Shown: positions 1 to 8,552 of the stretch, one piece after another
Layout: the number at the start of each line of letters is the position of its first letter
Numbering within the stretch: position 1 is the stretch's first letter
Assembly (NCBI RefSeq): GCF_034350045.1
Contig: NZ_CP133781.1
Span: forward strand, 1,828,001 to 1,892,000
Origin: Pseudomonas sp. CCI4.2
GTDB taxonomy: Bacteria; Pseudomonadota; Gammaproteobacteria; Pseudomonadales; Pseudomonadaceae
Direction of reading: 5' to 3'
Length of the DNA: 64,000 bases
Program-made: the position numbers and the translations under genes
Notes under the pieces: model-generated
The model's database searches: none
What the model saw: the letters and a program-made list of their open reading frames with translations, nothing else
What the model was told of the DNA's origin: nothing

Positions 1-142
1 CCCATGGTAAGAATCGTCGCGGTGCAGTGCGCATGGCCGGCGCTGCCAGTTAAGTTATGAGCCTGTATTCAGCGTCTGGACTGTGATTGTTCGGGCCGTC
101 TTCGCGCAGTAGGTTGGGTCATCTGCTGCCGGAGAAACGACC
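1..142. other. Upstream region of first acyl-CoA dehydrogenase
   Basis: No gene is recognisable here. The last bases contain a GGAG ribosome-binding site about 9 nt before the ATG at 143. The left window edge cuts whatever lies further upstream, so the promoter cannot be assigned. Confidence 0.5.
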
Positions 143-1939
143 ATGCCTGAGTACAAAGCCCCCCTGCGCGACATGCGCTTCTTGATCGACAACGTTTTCG
201 ACTTTCCTGCCCATTACCAAGCGCTCGGTGCCCATGACGCCAGTCCAGACATGGTCAGTGCGATCTTGGAAGAAGGCGCCAAATTCTGCGAGCAAGTGCT
301 GTCGCCACTGAACCGTTCCGGTGATGAGGAAGGCTGTCATTTCGATAATGGCGTCGTCACCACGCCCAAGGGTTTCAAAGCAGCGTTTGCGCAATACGTC
401 GAAGGCGGCTGGCACGGCCTCGCGGCGGACCCGGCCTATGGCGGACAAGGTTTGCCGCTGTCGTTGGGGCTGGTCATCAGCGAAATGATCGCCTCCAGCA
501 ACACCTCGTGGGGCATGTACCCAGGGCTGACCCACGGCGCGATGTCGGCCATTCATACCCACGGCACCGAAGACCAGAAGCAGACGTACCTGACCAAACT
601 CACCGAAGGCGAATGGACCGGCACCATGTGCCTGACCGAAGCCCATTGCGGTACCGACCTTGGGATCATCAAAACCCGCGCAGTGCCGCAAGCCGATGGC
701 AGCTACGGCATTTCGGGCAGCAAGATTTTCATTTCTGCTGGCGAGCACGACATGAGCCAGAACATCGTCCATTTGGTCTTGGCCAAACTGCCGGATGCGC
801 CGGCTGGAACCCGAGGCATCTCGCTGTTTATCGTGCCCAAGTTTCTACCTGATGCGGCGGGCAATGCCGGCCAGCGCAACGGTGTGTCGTGTGGCTCCAT
901 CGAACACAAGATGGGCATCAAGGCTTCAGCGACCTGCGTGATCAACTTCGATAACGCCACCGGTTACCTGATTGGCGAGGCCAACAAGGGCCTCAATTGC
1001 ATGTTCACCATGATGAATCACGCACGCCTGGGCACCGGCATGCAGGGTTTGTGTCTGGGCGAAGCCAGTTTTCAGGGCGCAATCAAATACGCTAATGAGC
1101 GCCTTCAAATGCGTTCACTGACGGGTCCCAAGGCGCCGGACAAGGTGGCTGACCCGATCATCGTTCACCCCGATGTGCGTCGCATGTTGCTGACCATGAA
1201 AGCCTTCAACGAAGGCAATCGCGCATTGACCTACTTCACCGCGCAGATGCTCGACACCGTTCACATGAGCAGTGACGCGGGTCAACGCGAAGAGGCGGAA
1301 AACCTCTTGGCGTTCCTCACGCCGATCTGCAAGGCATTCATGACCGAAACGGGTCTGGAGGTGACCAACCTCGGGATGCAGGTTTTTGGCGGGCACGGTT
1401 TTATTCGTGAGTGGGGTATGGAGCAATTAGTGCGTGACTGCCGTATCGCGCCGATTTATGAAGGCACCAACGGCATCCAGGCGCTGGATTTACTTGGCCG
1501 CAAAGTACTGGGTAGCCAAGGTAAGTTGCTGCGAGGCTTTACCAAAATCGTGCATAAGTTTTGTGAAGCCAATGCCCAGCATCCGCAGCTCAAGGGGTTC
1601 GTCAGTCAGCTTGATGCCTTGAATAAGCAATGGGGTGAACTGACTACTAAGATCGGCATGGCCGCGATGAAAAACCCTGACGAAGTGGGCGCGGCGGCGT
1701 TGGATTACCTGATGTACAGCGGCTACATCATTCTCGGGTACCTGTGGTTGCGCATGGCGTTGGTCGCTCAAGCCCAATTGGAGGATGGCAGCGGCGATTC
1801 GGCGTATTGCCAAGGCAAACTGGCCACGTGTGAGTTCTATTTCAAGCGCCTGCTGCCGCGCACCACCGCGCATCAGGCAGCCATTGAGGCGGGCAGTGAT
1901 TGCCTGATGCAGTTGCCTGCAGAGATGTTCGCGCTGTAG
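143..1939 (+). CDS. Acyl-CoA dehydrogenase, FadE type (first of tandem pair)
   Basis: Predicted FAD-dependent acyl-CoA dehydrogenase for the first step of fatty acid beta-oxidation, cytoplasmic. The protein is 598 aa, the length of the large proteobacterial family with an extra C-terminal domain. The middle-domain signature CLTEAHCGTDLG lies near residues 163-174. The IYEGTNGIQ motif near 438-446 carries the Glu expected to act as catalytic base. A GGAG site precedes the ATG. The next gene is a paralogue of the same length with near-identical opening residues (YKAPLRDMRF), so the pair arose by tandem duplication. The pair resembles PA0507/PA0508 of P. aeruginosa; chain-length preference cannot be read from sequence. 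Confidence 0.9.
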   Translation: MPEYKAPLRDMRFLIDNVFDFPAHYQALGAHDASPDMVSAILEEGAKFCEQVLSPLNRSGDEEGCHFDNGVVTTPKGFKAAFAQYVEGGWHGLAADPAYGGQGLPLSLGLVISEMIASSNTSWGMYPGLTHGAMSAIHTHGTEDQKQTYLTKLTEGEWTGTMCLTEAHCGTDLGIIKTRAVPQADGSYGISGSKIFISAGEHDMSQNIVHLVLAKLPDAPAGTRGISLFIVPKFLPDAAGNAGQRNGVSCGSIEHKMGIKASATCVINFDNATGYLIGEANKGLNCMFTMMNHARLGTGMQGLCLGEASFQGAIKYANERLQMRSLTGPKAPDKVADPIIVHPDVRRMLLTMKAFNEGNRALTYFTAQMLDTVHMSSDAGQREEAENLLAFLTPICKAFMTETGLEVTNLGMQVFGGHGFIREWGMEQLVRDCRIAPIYEGTNGIQALDLLGRKVLGSQGKLLRGFTKIVHKFCEANAQHPQLKGFVSQLDALNKQWGELTTKIGMAAMKNPDEVGAAALDYLMYSGYIILGYLWLRMALVAQAQLEDGSGDSAYCQGKLATCEFYFKRLLPRTTAHQAAIEAGSDCLMQLPAEMFAL

Positions 1940-1957
1940 CGAATTTCTAAATCTTAC

Positions 1958-1985
1958 CGTGACTATAAATATGTTTATAGTCACG
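1958..1985. promoter_or_regulatory. 12-bp inverted repeat between the two dehydrogenase genes
   Basis: CGTGACTATAAA and its exact reverse complement are separated by TATG, 19 bp after the first dehydrogenase stop and 79 bp before the second start. It could be an operator for the second gene or a weak hairpin terminator. No convincing U-run follows, and the AT-rich arms favour a protein-binding site. Confidence 0.45.
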
Positions 1986-2063
1986 TACTGACCCTATGTG
2001 TCGCAAATGATGTTCGGGTACACTCGGAATCTTCGTTCTACGACTCAATTTCCGAGGTTTGCC

Positions 2064-3842
2064 ATGGCTGACTATAAAGCGCCCCTGCGCGATATGCGTT
2101 TCGTCCTCAATGAGGTTTTTGAGGTGGCCAAACTCTGGGCTCAACTGCCGGCGCTGGCCGAAACAGTCGATGCCCAGACCGTAGAGGCAATCCTCGAAGA
2201 GGCGGGCAAAGTCACCAGTAAGAGCATCGCCCCGCTCAGCCGTAGCGCCGATGAAGAAGGGTGCCATTGGAGCGATGGCGTCGTCACCACACCGGCAGGT
2301 TTCCCACAGGCTTACCAGACCTATGCCGACGGCGGTTGGGTTGGCGTGGGCGGCGATCCCGAGTTTGGCGGGATGGGCATGCCCAAGGCTGTTTCGGCTC
2401 AAGTCGAGGAAATGATCAACTCCTCCAGCCTGGCATTTGGCTTGTACCCCATGCTGACCTCCGGCGCCTGTGTGTCGATCAACACCCACGCCAGCGAAGC
2501 GTTGAAGGCAACCTATTTGCCCAACATGTACTCTGGCCTTTGGGCGGGCTCCATGTGCTTGACTGAATCCCACGCCGGCACCGACCTGGGGATTATTCGC
2601 ACCAGGGCCGAACCGCAAACCGATGGTTCTTACAAAGTCAGCGGCACCAAGATTTTTATCACCGGTGGCGAGCACGACCTGACCGAAAACATTATTCACC
2701 TGGTACTGGCGAAACTCCCGGATGCGCCTGCGGGACCGAAGGGTATTTCGCTGTTCCTGGTGCCCAAGTTTATGGTCAATGCCGATGGCAGTCTGGGCGC
2801 GCGCAACCCGGTCACCTGTGGGTCCATCGAACACAAAATGGGCATCCAGGCATCGGCAACCTGCGTCATGAACTTCGACGAGGCGGTAGGTTATCTGGTT
2901 GGCGAACCCAACCGTGGCTTGGCTGCGATGTTCACCATGATGAACTACGAGCGTCTGGGGGTGGGCATCCAGGGTCTGGCGTCTGGCGAGCGCTCGTATC
3001 AGAACGCTATCGAATACGCGCGGGATCGTTTGCAAAGCCGTTCGCCGACCGGGCCGCAGGCCAAGGACAAAGTGGCCGATCCGATCATCGTTCACCCAGA
3101 CGTGCGTCGCATGCTGTTGACCATGAAAGCGTCCAACGAAGGCGGTCGCGCGTTTTCCACCTACGTGGCGATGCAACTGGACACTGCGAAATTCAGTGAA
3201 GACCCGACCGCGCGTAAACGGGCCGACGATCTAGTCGCGCTGCTGACGCCTGTCGCCAAAGCGTTTCTCACCGATCTTGGACTGGAAACCACGGTGCATG
3301 GTCAGCAGATATTCGGCGGCCACGGGTACATTCGGGAGTGGGGTCAGGAGCAACTGGTCCGCGACGTGCGGATCACTCAGATCTACGAAGGCACCAACGG
3401 CATTCAAGCGCTGGATTTGGTTGGGCGCAAAATCGTCGGGAATGGCGGTGCGTACTACGCGTTGTTCGCCGATGAGATTCGCCAATTCACGGCCACGGCT
3501 GGCAAGGAGATGGCTGAGTTCACTGGGCCGTTAAACGCAGCGCTCGACAATCTTGACGAACTGACGGCGTGGGTATTGGATCGATCCAGGACCGACGCCA
3601 ATGAAATCGGCGCTGCCTCCGTTGAGTACTTGCATGCGTTTGGCTACACCGCTTATGCGTACATGTGGGCGCTCATGGCCCGGGCGGCACTGGGTAAGGA
3701 ATCCCAAGAAGACTTTTACGCCAGCAAGCTGGGCACCGCACGCTTCTACTTCGCACGGCTACTGCCGCGCATCCACTCGTTGAGTGCATCGGTCAAAGCG
3801 GGTAGCGAGTCGTTGTTCTTGCTGGATGCTTCTCAGTTCTAA
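2064..3842 (+). CDS. Acyl-CoA dehydrogenase, FadE type (second of tandem pair)
   Basis: A 592-residue paralogue of the preceding gene with the same layout: CLTESHAGTDLG near residue 163 and IYEGTNGIQALDL near 440 with the candidate catalytic Glu. An in-frame start exists at 1998, but ATG 2064 is chosen because it has a GAGG site 7-10 nt upstream and aligns with the start of the first copy (MADYKAPLRDMRF against MPEYKAPLRDMRF). The upstream start would also sit almost on the inverted repeat at 1958-1985. Likely beta-oxidation of acyl-CoAs, perhaps with a different chain-length range from its neighbour. FadE2 (PA0508) is a possible match by position, not provable here. Confidence 0.9.
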   Translation: MADYKAPLRDMRFVLNEVFEVAKLWAQLPALAETVDAQTVEAILEEAGKVTSKSIAPLSRSADEEGCHWSDGVVTTPAGFPQAYQTYADGGWVGVGGDPEFGGMGMPKAVSAQVEEMINSSSLAFGLYPMLTSGACVSINTHASEALKATYLPNMYSGLWAGSMCLTESHAGTDLGIIRTRAEPQTDGSYKVSGTKIFITGGEHDLTENIIHLVLAKLPDAPAGPKGISLFLVPKFMVNADGSLGARNPVTCGSIEHKMGIQASATCVMNFDEAVGYLVGEPNRGLAAMFTMMNYERLGVGIQGLASGERSYQNAIEYARDRLQSRSPTGPQAKDKVADPIIVHPDVRRMLLTMKASNEGGRAFSTYVAMQLDTAKFSEDPTARKRADDLVALLTPVAKAFLTDLGLETTVHGQQIFGGHGYIREWGQEQLVRDVRITQIYEGTNGIQALDLVGRKIVGNGGAYYALFADEIRQFTATAGKEMAEFTGPLNAALDNLDELTAWVLDRSRTDANEIGAASVEYLHAFGYTAYAYMWALMARAALGKESQEDFYASKLGTARFYFARLLPRIHSLSASVKAGSESLFLLDASQF

Positions 3843-3861
3843 AGGGTGTGGGACCGGTCCG

Positions 3862-3891
3862 ACGTCATGTAAGCATATGCTTACATGACGT
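3862..3891 (+). promoter_or_regulatory. GacA upstream activating sequence of rsmY (30-bp palindrome)
   Basis: Positions 3868-3885 read TGTAAG-CATATG-CTTACA, a perfect match to the GacA box TGTAAG-N6-CTTACA found upstream of rsmX/rsmY/rsmZ. The symmetry continues perfectly to 3862-3891 (arms ACGTCATGTAAGCAT and its complement), making a loop-free 30-bp palindrome. It ends about 50 bp before the inferred RNA start, the usual distance for phospho-GacA activation. Confidence 0.9.
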
Positions 3892-3929
3892 GCTGCCGTT
3901 TGACCCTATCGCTTGGCTGGGTCCATGGT

Positions 3930-3935
3930 TAATCT
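3930..3935 (+). promoter_or_regulatory. Candidate -10 element of rsmY
   Basis: TAATCT lies 7 bp before the inferred start of RsmY near 3942. No good -35 is placed 16-18 bp upstream, which fits a promoter that depends on the GacA box at 3868-3885. Confidence 0.55.
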
Positions 3936-3941
3936 ACTTAA

Positions 3942-4069
3942 CAGGGACGTAGCGCAGGAAGCGCAAAAAACACAACATGGACACGTAGGGATGCCTGCCA
4001 GGATGGTGGGGCGAAAAGGATGTCAGGGAAACAGTCTGCAAAACCCCGCTTCGGCGGGGTTTTCTTTTT
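3942..4069 (+). ncRNA. rsmY: RsmY regulatory small RNA
   Basis: Small RNA of the Gac/Rsm cascade that titrates RsmA/RsmE (CsrA-family) translational repressors. It carries seven GGA motifs, at 3945, 3957, 3979, 3989, 4001, 4018 and 4027. One is presented in the hairpin loop GCGC-AGGA-AGCGC typical of RsmY. A strong terminator ends it at 4040-4069. The length of about 125 nt, the perfect GacA box upstream, and the position next to a LysR gene and a MOSC gene (as beside rsmY in P. aeruginosa) all agree. The 5' end is inferred from the -10 element. Small ORFs overlapping it are not coding. Confidence 0.93.
4040..4069 (+). terminator. Rho-independent terminator of rsmY
   Basis: A 10-bp stem AAAACCCCGC / GCGGGGTTTT closes on the stable tetraloop TTCG and is followed by CTTTTTG. 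It can also serve the LysR gene arriving from the other strand, since its complement also ends in a U-rich arm. Confidence 0.93.
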
Positions 4070-4093
4070 GTGCGCGATTTAACCTGGCGTGCG

Positions 4094-5011
4094 TCAGGTG
4101 ATAACGTCCAGCGCTCCTGGCACACCCGGACGACCCGCGCTTTTGTCCTCTAAAAGCGTCCGTAACAGTTCCAGCGCCGGTTGATGCCGTTGCGCATCGC
4201 GATACACCAGCCCGACCTTGAGCGGCACGCGCGGCTCGGTCAGCGGTTTCCACAATAACGAACTGCTCCCCTGAACCCGCTGCACCCGCCCTGGCAATAC
4301 CGTTGCTAGCGACGTATTGAGCAAACTGTCGAGTATGCCGGCCATACTGTTGAGTTCCGCTTGCACGTGGGGGCGACGCCCGAGGTTGGCCAACTGCGCC
4401 TGCCAGATCTGCCGCACCTGATACTCTTCTCCCAATAACAGCATCGGTAGCTCCGCTGCCTGACTGACCGACACCTTCTTAAATTCGCGCAGTGGATGAT
4501 CGACCGGAACCACCAGTTGCAGTTCGTCTTCGTACAGCACCAAGCTGTGCAGGCCGGGTTGATGGGCGGGCAAAAAGCTGATGCCGATATCCAGCGCGCC
4601 ATTGAGCAAACGCCGTTCAATCTCTAGCCCGGACAATTCGTAGATGTGCACCACCAGATGCGGCTGCGCCTTGCGCAGTTGCTCCAGTAACTGCGGCACC
4701 AGATACAGCACGGTCTGCAGTACGCCAATCGCCAGCGTTCGGACCGACTGTCCGCGGAAATTACGCAGCGCATCGCGAGCCTGTTGCATGCCGTCGAGCA
4801 GTGGCAGTGCGTGGTTGTACAGCGTATGAGCGGCCAAAGTCGGCAACAGACGTTTGCTAGTACGTTCAAACAGGCTGACATCCAGGCTGTGTTCGAGCTG
4901 ACGAATCTGCTGCGAAAGCGCAGGTTGCGACAGCGACAGGCGCTCTGCGGCGCGTCCAACATGGCCTTCTTCATACACCGCGACAAAATAACGCAGCTGT
5001 CGAAAATCCAT
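4094..5011 (-). CDS. LysR-family transcriptional regulator
   Basis: 305 aa. An N-terminal winged helix-turn-helix (residues 1-60, MDFRQLRYFVAVYEEGHVGR, with AAERLSLSQPALSQQIRQLE as recognition region) is followed by a LysR effector-binding domain, the standard size and layout. It is transcribed towards rsmY and divergent from the MOSC gene at 5115, with a 103-bp gap that may hold its operator. The effector is unknown; the helix resembles the CynR/BenM-like branch. The position corresponds to PA0528 beside rsmY in P. aeruginosa. LysR regulators commonly control the divergent neighbour, so the MOSC operon is a plausible target. Confidence 0.88.
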   Translation of the reverse strand: MDFRQLRYFVAVYEEGHVGRAAERLSLSQPALSQQIRQLEHSLDVSLFERTSKRLLPTLAAHTLYNHALPLLDGMQQARDALRNFRGQSVRTLAIGVLQTVLYLVPQLLEQLRKAQPHLVVHIYELSGLEIERRLLNGALDIGISFLPAHQPGLHSLVLYEDELQLVVPVDHPLREFKKVSVSQAAELPMLLLGEEYQVRQIWQAQLANLGRRPHVQAELNSMAGILDSLLNTSLATVLPGRVQRVQGSSSLLWKPLTEPRVPLKVGLVYRDAQRHQPALELLRTLLEDKSAGRPGVPGALDVIT

Positions 5012-5114
5012 AAGTAAATCTTATCGAAAGTGTTACTAAAACGAAATGGCCTCGGGCCATGGTGAGGGCTTAGTCTAGCCTTATTCCTCAAGGCTTACAG
5101 GCCCAGAAATAGTA

Positions 5115-5813
5115 ATGAACAGCATATGTGTCGACGGTGTTTACATAGGGAAAGCGAAAAACCTCGACCACGGATTGGTAACTGACATCGATAAGCAGCG
5201 ACTGGAACGTCGCACCTGGCTCTGGCCGCAAGGCTTGGGCAGCGACGAACACGGTGATCCGCGCTTTCACACCGGTCCAGAACGCGCTCTGCACCATTAC
5301 CCTGCTGAACATTACGCTTACTGGCGCAAGCTTTACCCGAACATCGATTGGAGTGCGCCAGCGTTCGGCGAAAACCTTTCGACCCACGGCATTACCGAAG
5401 AGCACGCCTGTTTGGGTGACATCTTTCGTTGGGGCGGCGCGTTGGTACAGATCAGTCAGCCACGCTCTCCTTGCTATCGCCTGACCCATCGCTGGGGCCT
5501 GGAAAATATGCCACAAGAGGCTCAAGACACTGGCCGTTGCGGCTGGTTTTACCGCGTACTCAAACCCGGTTTCGTCAGCGACAGTGATCCCTTCGAGCTG
5601 GTACAGCGGAGCTATCCCGGCTTGACCGTGGCGTGGGCCTTGCGCACTTTTTACACTGAGCCGCTGGAGCATGCCGGGTTGAAGAAGCTGGTGGATTGCC
5701 CAGCGCTGTCGTCGCGCTGGCGTGACATAGCGATCAAGCGTTTGCGCACCGGTCGGGTTGAAGACTGGTCAGAGCGCTTGCTTGGTCTGCCGCTGGAAGG
5801 GCTGCGCGCATGA
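5115..5813 (+). CDS. MOSC domain protein (YiiM-like)
   Basis: 232 aa, the size of the YiiM-type MOSC family that binds molybdenum cofactor or takes part in sulfur transfer and detoxification of N-hydroxylated compounds. The core MOSC pattern is visible around residues 60-130: ALHHYPAEHYAYW, then AFGENLSTHGITE, GDIFRWGGALVQISQPRSPC with the conserved Cys, and the family's basic C-terminal tail. It is divergent from the LysR gene and overlaps the next gene by 4 bp (ATGA at 5810), which indicates translational coupling. The substrate is not predictable. Confidence 0.85.
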   Translation: MNSICVDGVYIGKAKNLDHGLVTDIDKQRLERRTWLWPQGLGSDEHGDPRFHTGPERALHHYPAEHYAYWRKLYPNIDWSAPAFGENLSTHGITEEHACLGDIFRWGGALVQISQPRSPCYRLTHRWGLENMPQEAQDTGRCGWFYRVLKPGFVSDSDPFELVQRSYPGLTVAWALRTFYTEPLEHAGLKKLVDCPALSSRWRDIAIKRLRTGRVEDWSERLLGLPLEGLRA

Positions 5814-6439
5814 GCCTGTTCCAATTGCTGTTCAATCGCCGCGGGGTGGTCGCGCCGGCCCCGTCTGCCGGCTCGGAGCGGGATATTAGCGACGATGACG
5901 CAGGCCCAAGCCTCACTGAGCTGCTACGCCGGAGTACGAGCAACGATCAGGTCCACCTCGTCGACACGGGTGCTCAGGCCAGAGAAGTGGCCATCGGCTT
6001 GACCCGGAAATGGGGTCAGCAACATCGGCACGGTGCGGTGGGTATCGTCTCTACGTGCGACGACTCTGTGAGTGCTTCGCTCAATGATCTGGCGGCGTTG
6101 CATGCCGCAGTGGATTCCCGGACGGTCGCCATCGTCCTTGAGCCCCGCCTTAGTCGCGATGCTGACATGGCGGCGACCTTCACGTATTTCCAAGGTGTGG
6201 CGCAGCTGTGCCGCGAGTTGAAAATCCTGCTGATCCTCGACGAAACCCGTACCGGTCTAGGTCGTTACGAGACGTTGCTGTGTGAGGACCGTTACGCCAT
6301 TCGGGCCGATATTGTGGTGCTGAGCAGTGTTTCAGAAGGTGGTAGGAAAGGCGCGGCGGTTTTGTCACGCGGTACTCGTGTGGCTGACAAGCATTCTCCA
6401 GCATCCGTACCGCAACATTGGGGCGCTGTTGCGGCTTGA
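5810..6439 (+). CDS. Degenerate class III aminotransferase-like protein
   Basis: 209 aa, about half the ~400 aa of class III PLP aminotransferases. Recognisable pieces are a cofactor-region remnant TGAQAREVAIGLTRKWG (normally SGAEANE...), then NDLAALHAAVDSRTVAIVLEP, then LLILDETRTGLGRYETL, the DE-x-QTG-x-GRTG strand that binds PLP. The segment between the first two (normally including the histidine-glycine PLP loop) is missing. The catalytic-lysine motif (usually AKGLGGG) reads SSVSEGG, so the Schiff-base Lys appears lost, and the C-terminal domain is absent. The frame is open and coupled to the MOSC gene. A normal-length aminotransferase sits here in P. aeruginosa (PA0530, remembered). It is a pseudoenzyme or a decaying gene. 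Confidence 0.7.
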   Translation: MSLFQLLFNRRGVVAPAPSAGSERDISDDDAGPSLTELLRRSTSNDQVHLVDTGAQAREVAIGLTRKWGQQHRHGAVGIVSTCDDSVSASLNDLAALHAAVDSRTVAIVLEPRLSRDADMAATFTYFQGVAQLCRELKILLILDETRTGLGRYETLLCEDRYAIRADIVVLSSVSEGGRKGAAVLSRGTRVADKHSPASVPQHWGAVAA

Positions 6440-6523
6440 AGACGACTGCGTTGAACCCTGTGACTGGCCACAGGTCGATTAGCTGAGTGGCTGACCAAGC
6501 CAACCTAATCGGGAGTCGTGTTT

Positions 6524-6685
6524 ATGGATATCATCCGCATCATCATCGCCATCTTGCTGCCACCGCTGGGCGTGTTCCTACAAGTCGGCTTCGCCGGTGC
6601 CTTTTGGTTGAATATCCTGCTTACACTGCTGGGCTACTTCCCCGGCGTCATCCACGCGGTGTACATCATCGCCAAGCGCGATTGA
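6524..6685 (+). CDS. YqaE/Pmp3-family small membrane protein
   Basis: A 53-residue hydrophobic peptide starting MDIIRIIIAILLPPLGVFLQ and ending HAVYIIAKRD. It has two transmembrane helices and the hallmark LLPPLGV and LGYFPGVIHA motifs of the Pmp3/YqaE family, linked in fungi and bacteria to membrane potential and cation or osmotic stress. A GGGAG site lies 8-13 nt before the ATG. It is monocistronic and convergent with the S9 peptidase gene, with a 22-bp gap. Confidence 0.9.
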   Translation: MDIIRIIIAILLPPLGVFLQVGFAGAFWLNILLTLLGYFPGVIHAVYIIAKRD

Positions 6686-6707
6686 TGGTGTGGATTTACC
6701 GACCTGG

Positions 6708-8552
6708 TCAAATAAAACTGTGCTCTTTGCTGTCTATCACCCGCCGATAGAAATTGCATTCTTGTTCCAGCGCATGGGCTTGATTATTGGCTTTGCGAAA
6801 GCCGTGGCGTTCATCCGGGTAGAAGTGGCCCTCAGCGGCAATGCCGTTGTCGAGCAGTGCTTTGAGCATGTCACGGGTTTGCGTCGGCACGACCACCGCG
6901 TCCAGTTCACCTTGGAAGAAGATAACCGGCACTGTGATTTGGTTGGCATGCAGTAGCGGTGTGCGGGCCTTATAACGCTCGGCGTCTTTATCGGGATCGC
7001 CGATCAGCCAGTCCAGGTAATCACCTTCGAATTTATGCGTGGCCCGCGCCAACGCGATGGGGTCGCTGACGCCATACAAACTGGCGCCGCCGCGAAATAC
7101 CTGGTGGTAGGCCAGCGCGCACAAGGCGGTATAGCCGCCCGCGCTGCCTCCGCGAATGAAGGCTTGATCCGGGTTTATCAACTTACGCTCGGCCAAGTAA
7201 GCCACCACCGAGCAGGCGTCCTCTACGTCGACATCGCCCCAGTTCAGATGCAAGGCTTGGCGATAAGCGCGGCCATATCCGGTGCTGCCCCGGTAGTTGA
7301 GATCGGCAACGGCGAATCCGCGCTGGCTCCAATACTGAATGCGTGGGTCCAGCACCGGATAACACGCCGAGGTTGGGCCTCCGTGGATAAACACCACCAA
7401 CGGCGGCACCTCCACTCCATTCATCGCGGGATAAAAGAAACCGTGTGCTTCGCCGCTTCCACTGGGATAACGCAGGGCCCGTGGGCGGGTGATGCGTTCC
7501 GCTGGGAGCGGCGCAATGCCACCGGCCAGTAGTTGAACCTGATGATTCTGCCGATCAATAACGAGGATGGCTGACGGACTGACCGCCGAGGCCGCGACGC
7601 AATAGATGAACTGATCGTCCACTGCCAAGCTACGAAAGCGGCTGTAGTCTCCGGTGAAATCCTCTGTCGAGCCGTCGGCAGCGCGAAGAGCAAGTTGCCC
7701 AAAGCCTTCTTCGGACCAAGTTGCCAAATAACTGTGCTCTGCAAGCGGTAACCACGTGCTGCCGCCCAATTGCCACGGCGCAGGTGAATGATCCGCCACA
7801 GCAGCGGGAAGCGCAGTCAGGCCATTGGGTGTTTCGACCCAGGGTTGCCAAAATCCGCCGCGATCCGTCAGGCAAAACAGCTGTCCTTTTGCGTCAAAGC
7901 ACGGTTGCAGCACTGACTCTTCGGCGCCCATTCCGGCGACACATCGCGCTTTAGCCCACTGTCCATCAGCTTGACGTTCAGCGCACATCAATTGGGTTGA
8001 GGTCCACGGCTGATGCGGGCGCTGCCACTCGATCCAGGCCAAGCGCTGACCATCTGGACTGAGCGTGGGTGCGGCGTAAAAATCGGCGCCTTCAACCAGC
8101 AATTGGCGTTGACCGTTCAGTGCATCGAACGCCACCAAGCGGTGAACGTCGCCCTCTTCTTCGACGGCATATACCCGACCTTGGGCGAACCGCAGGTCAC
8201 CGTAGTGTCGGTTGCCGTGGCTAAGCAGTTTAGGTGTCGGGGCATCGAATTCTTGGCGATACAGCTGTTGATCTGCTTCGTTGACGAACAAAACGGCATC
8301 GTCGCTCAAACAAAACGAACCTCCGCCGTACTCATAAACCCGGCTGCGCACGCTGAAGCCCTCAGGGGTCAGACATTGCGCACGGCCTAGATGCCAGCGC
8401 CAGACTCTTGAGGCTGCGTCTTCGGGGCGGTATTCGTTCCAGAACAAGCCCGCCGCATTGACGGCCAATTCTGCGAAATCGACGCCCGCAGCAACGGCCT
8501 GGGCGGCGCTAAAGGGTTCAGGATTTGATGATAAGCCGGGAGTTGCGTTCAT
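6708..8552 (-). CDS. S9-family (prolyl oligopeptidase) peptidase of the pqq cluster
   Basis: About 614 aa. An N-terminal beta-propeller-like half (residues ~1-350) is followed by a C-terminal alpha/beta hydrolase. The nucleophile motif [11 protein letters not shown], the Asp in GELDAVV and the His in DERHGF give the Ser-Asp-His triad. A longer frame opens at 8666, but ATG 8552 ([14 protein letters not shown]) is preferred because it overlaps the end of pqqE by only 35 bp. S9 peptidases at this place in Pseudomonas pqq clusters are called PqqH or PqqM; a role in degrading the PqqA-derived peptide or in peptide turnover is proposed but not established. Confidence 0.82.
   Translation of the reverse strand: MNATPGLSSNPEPFSAAQAVAAGVDFAELAVNAAGLFWNEYRPEDAASRVWRWHLGRAQCLTPEGFSVRSRVYEYGGGSFCLSDDAVLFVNEADQQLYRQEFDAPTPKLLSHGNRHYGDLRFAQGRVYAVEEEGDVHRLVAFDALNGQRQLLVEGADFYAAPTLSPDGQRLAWIEWQRPHQPWTSTQLMCAERQADGQWAKARCVAGMGAEESVLQPCFDAKGQLFCLTDRGGFWQPWVETPNGLTALPAAVADHSPAPWQLGGSTWLPLAEHSYLATWSEEGFGQLALRAADGSTEDFTGDYSRFRSLAVDDQFIYCVAASAVSPSAILVIDRQNHQVQLLAGGIAPLPAERITRPRALRYPSGSGEAHGFFYPAMNGVEVPPLVVFIHGGPTSACYPVLDPRIQYWSQRGFAVADLNYRGSTGYGRAYRQALHLNWGDVDVEDACSVVAYLAERKLINPDQAFIRGGSAGGYTALCALAYHQVFRGGASLYGVSDPIALARATHKFEGDYLDWLIGDPDKDAERYKARTPLLHANQITVPVIFFQGELDAVVVPTQTRDMLKALLDNGIAAEGHFYPDERHGFRKANNQAHALEQECNFYRRVIDSKEHSFI

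Noticed and set aside
1947..3176. 409-codon open frame on the minus strand
   Set aside because: It lies wholly opposite the second acyl-CoA dehydrogenase and its composition is that of a GC-rich antisense shadow, with no family motif.
3913..4125. Small frames on both strands over the sRNA
   Set aside because: The region is the structured RsmY RNA with GGA motifs and terminator; neither peptide resembles a protein family.
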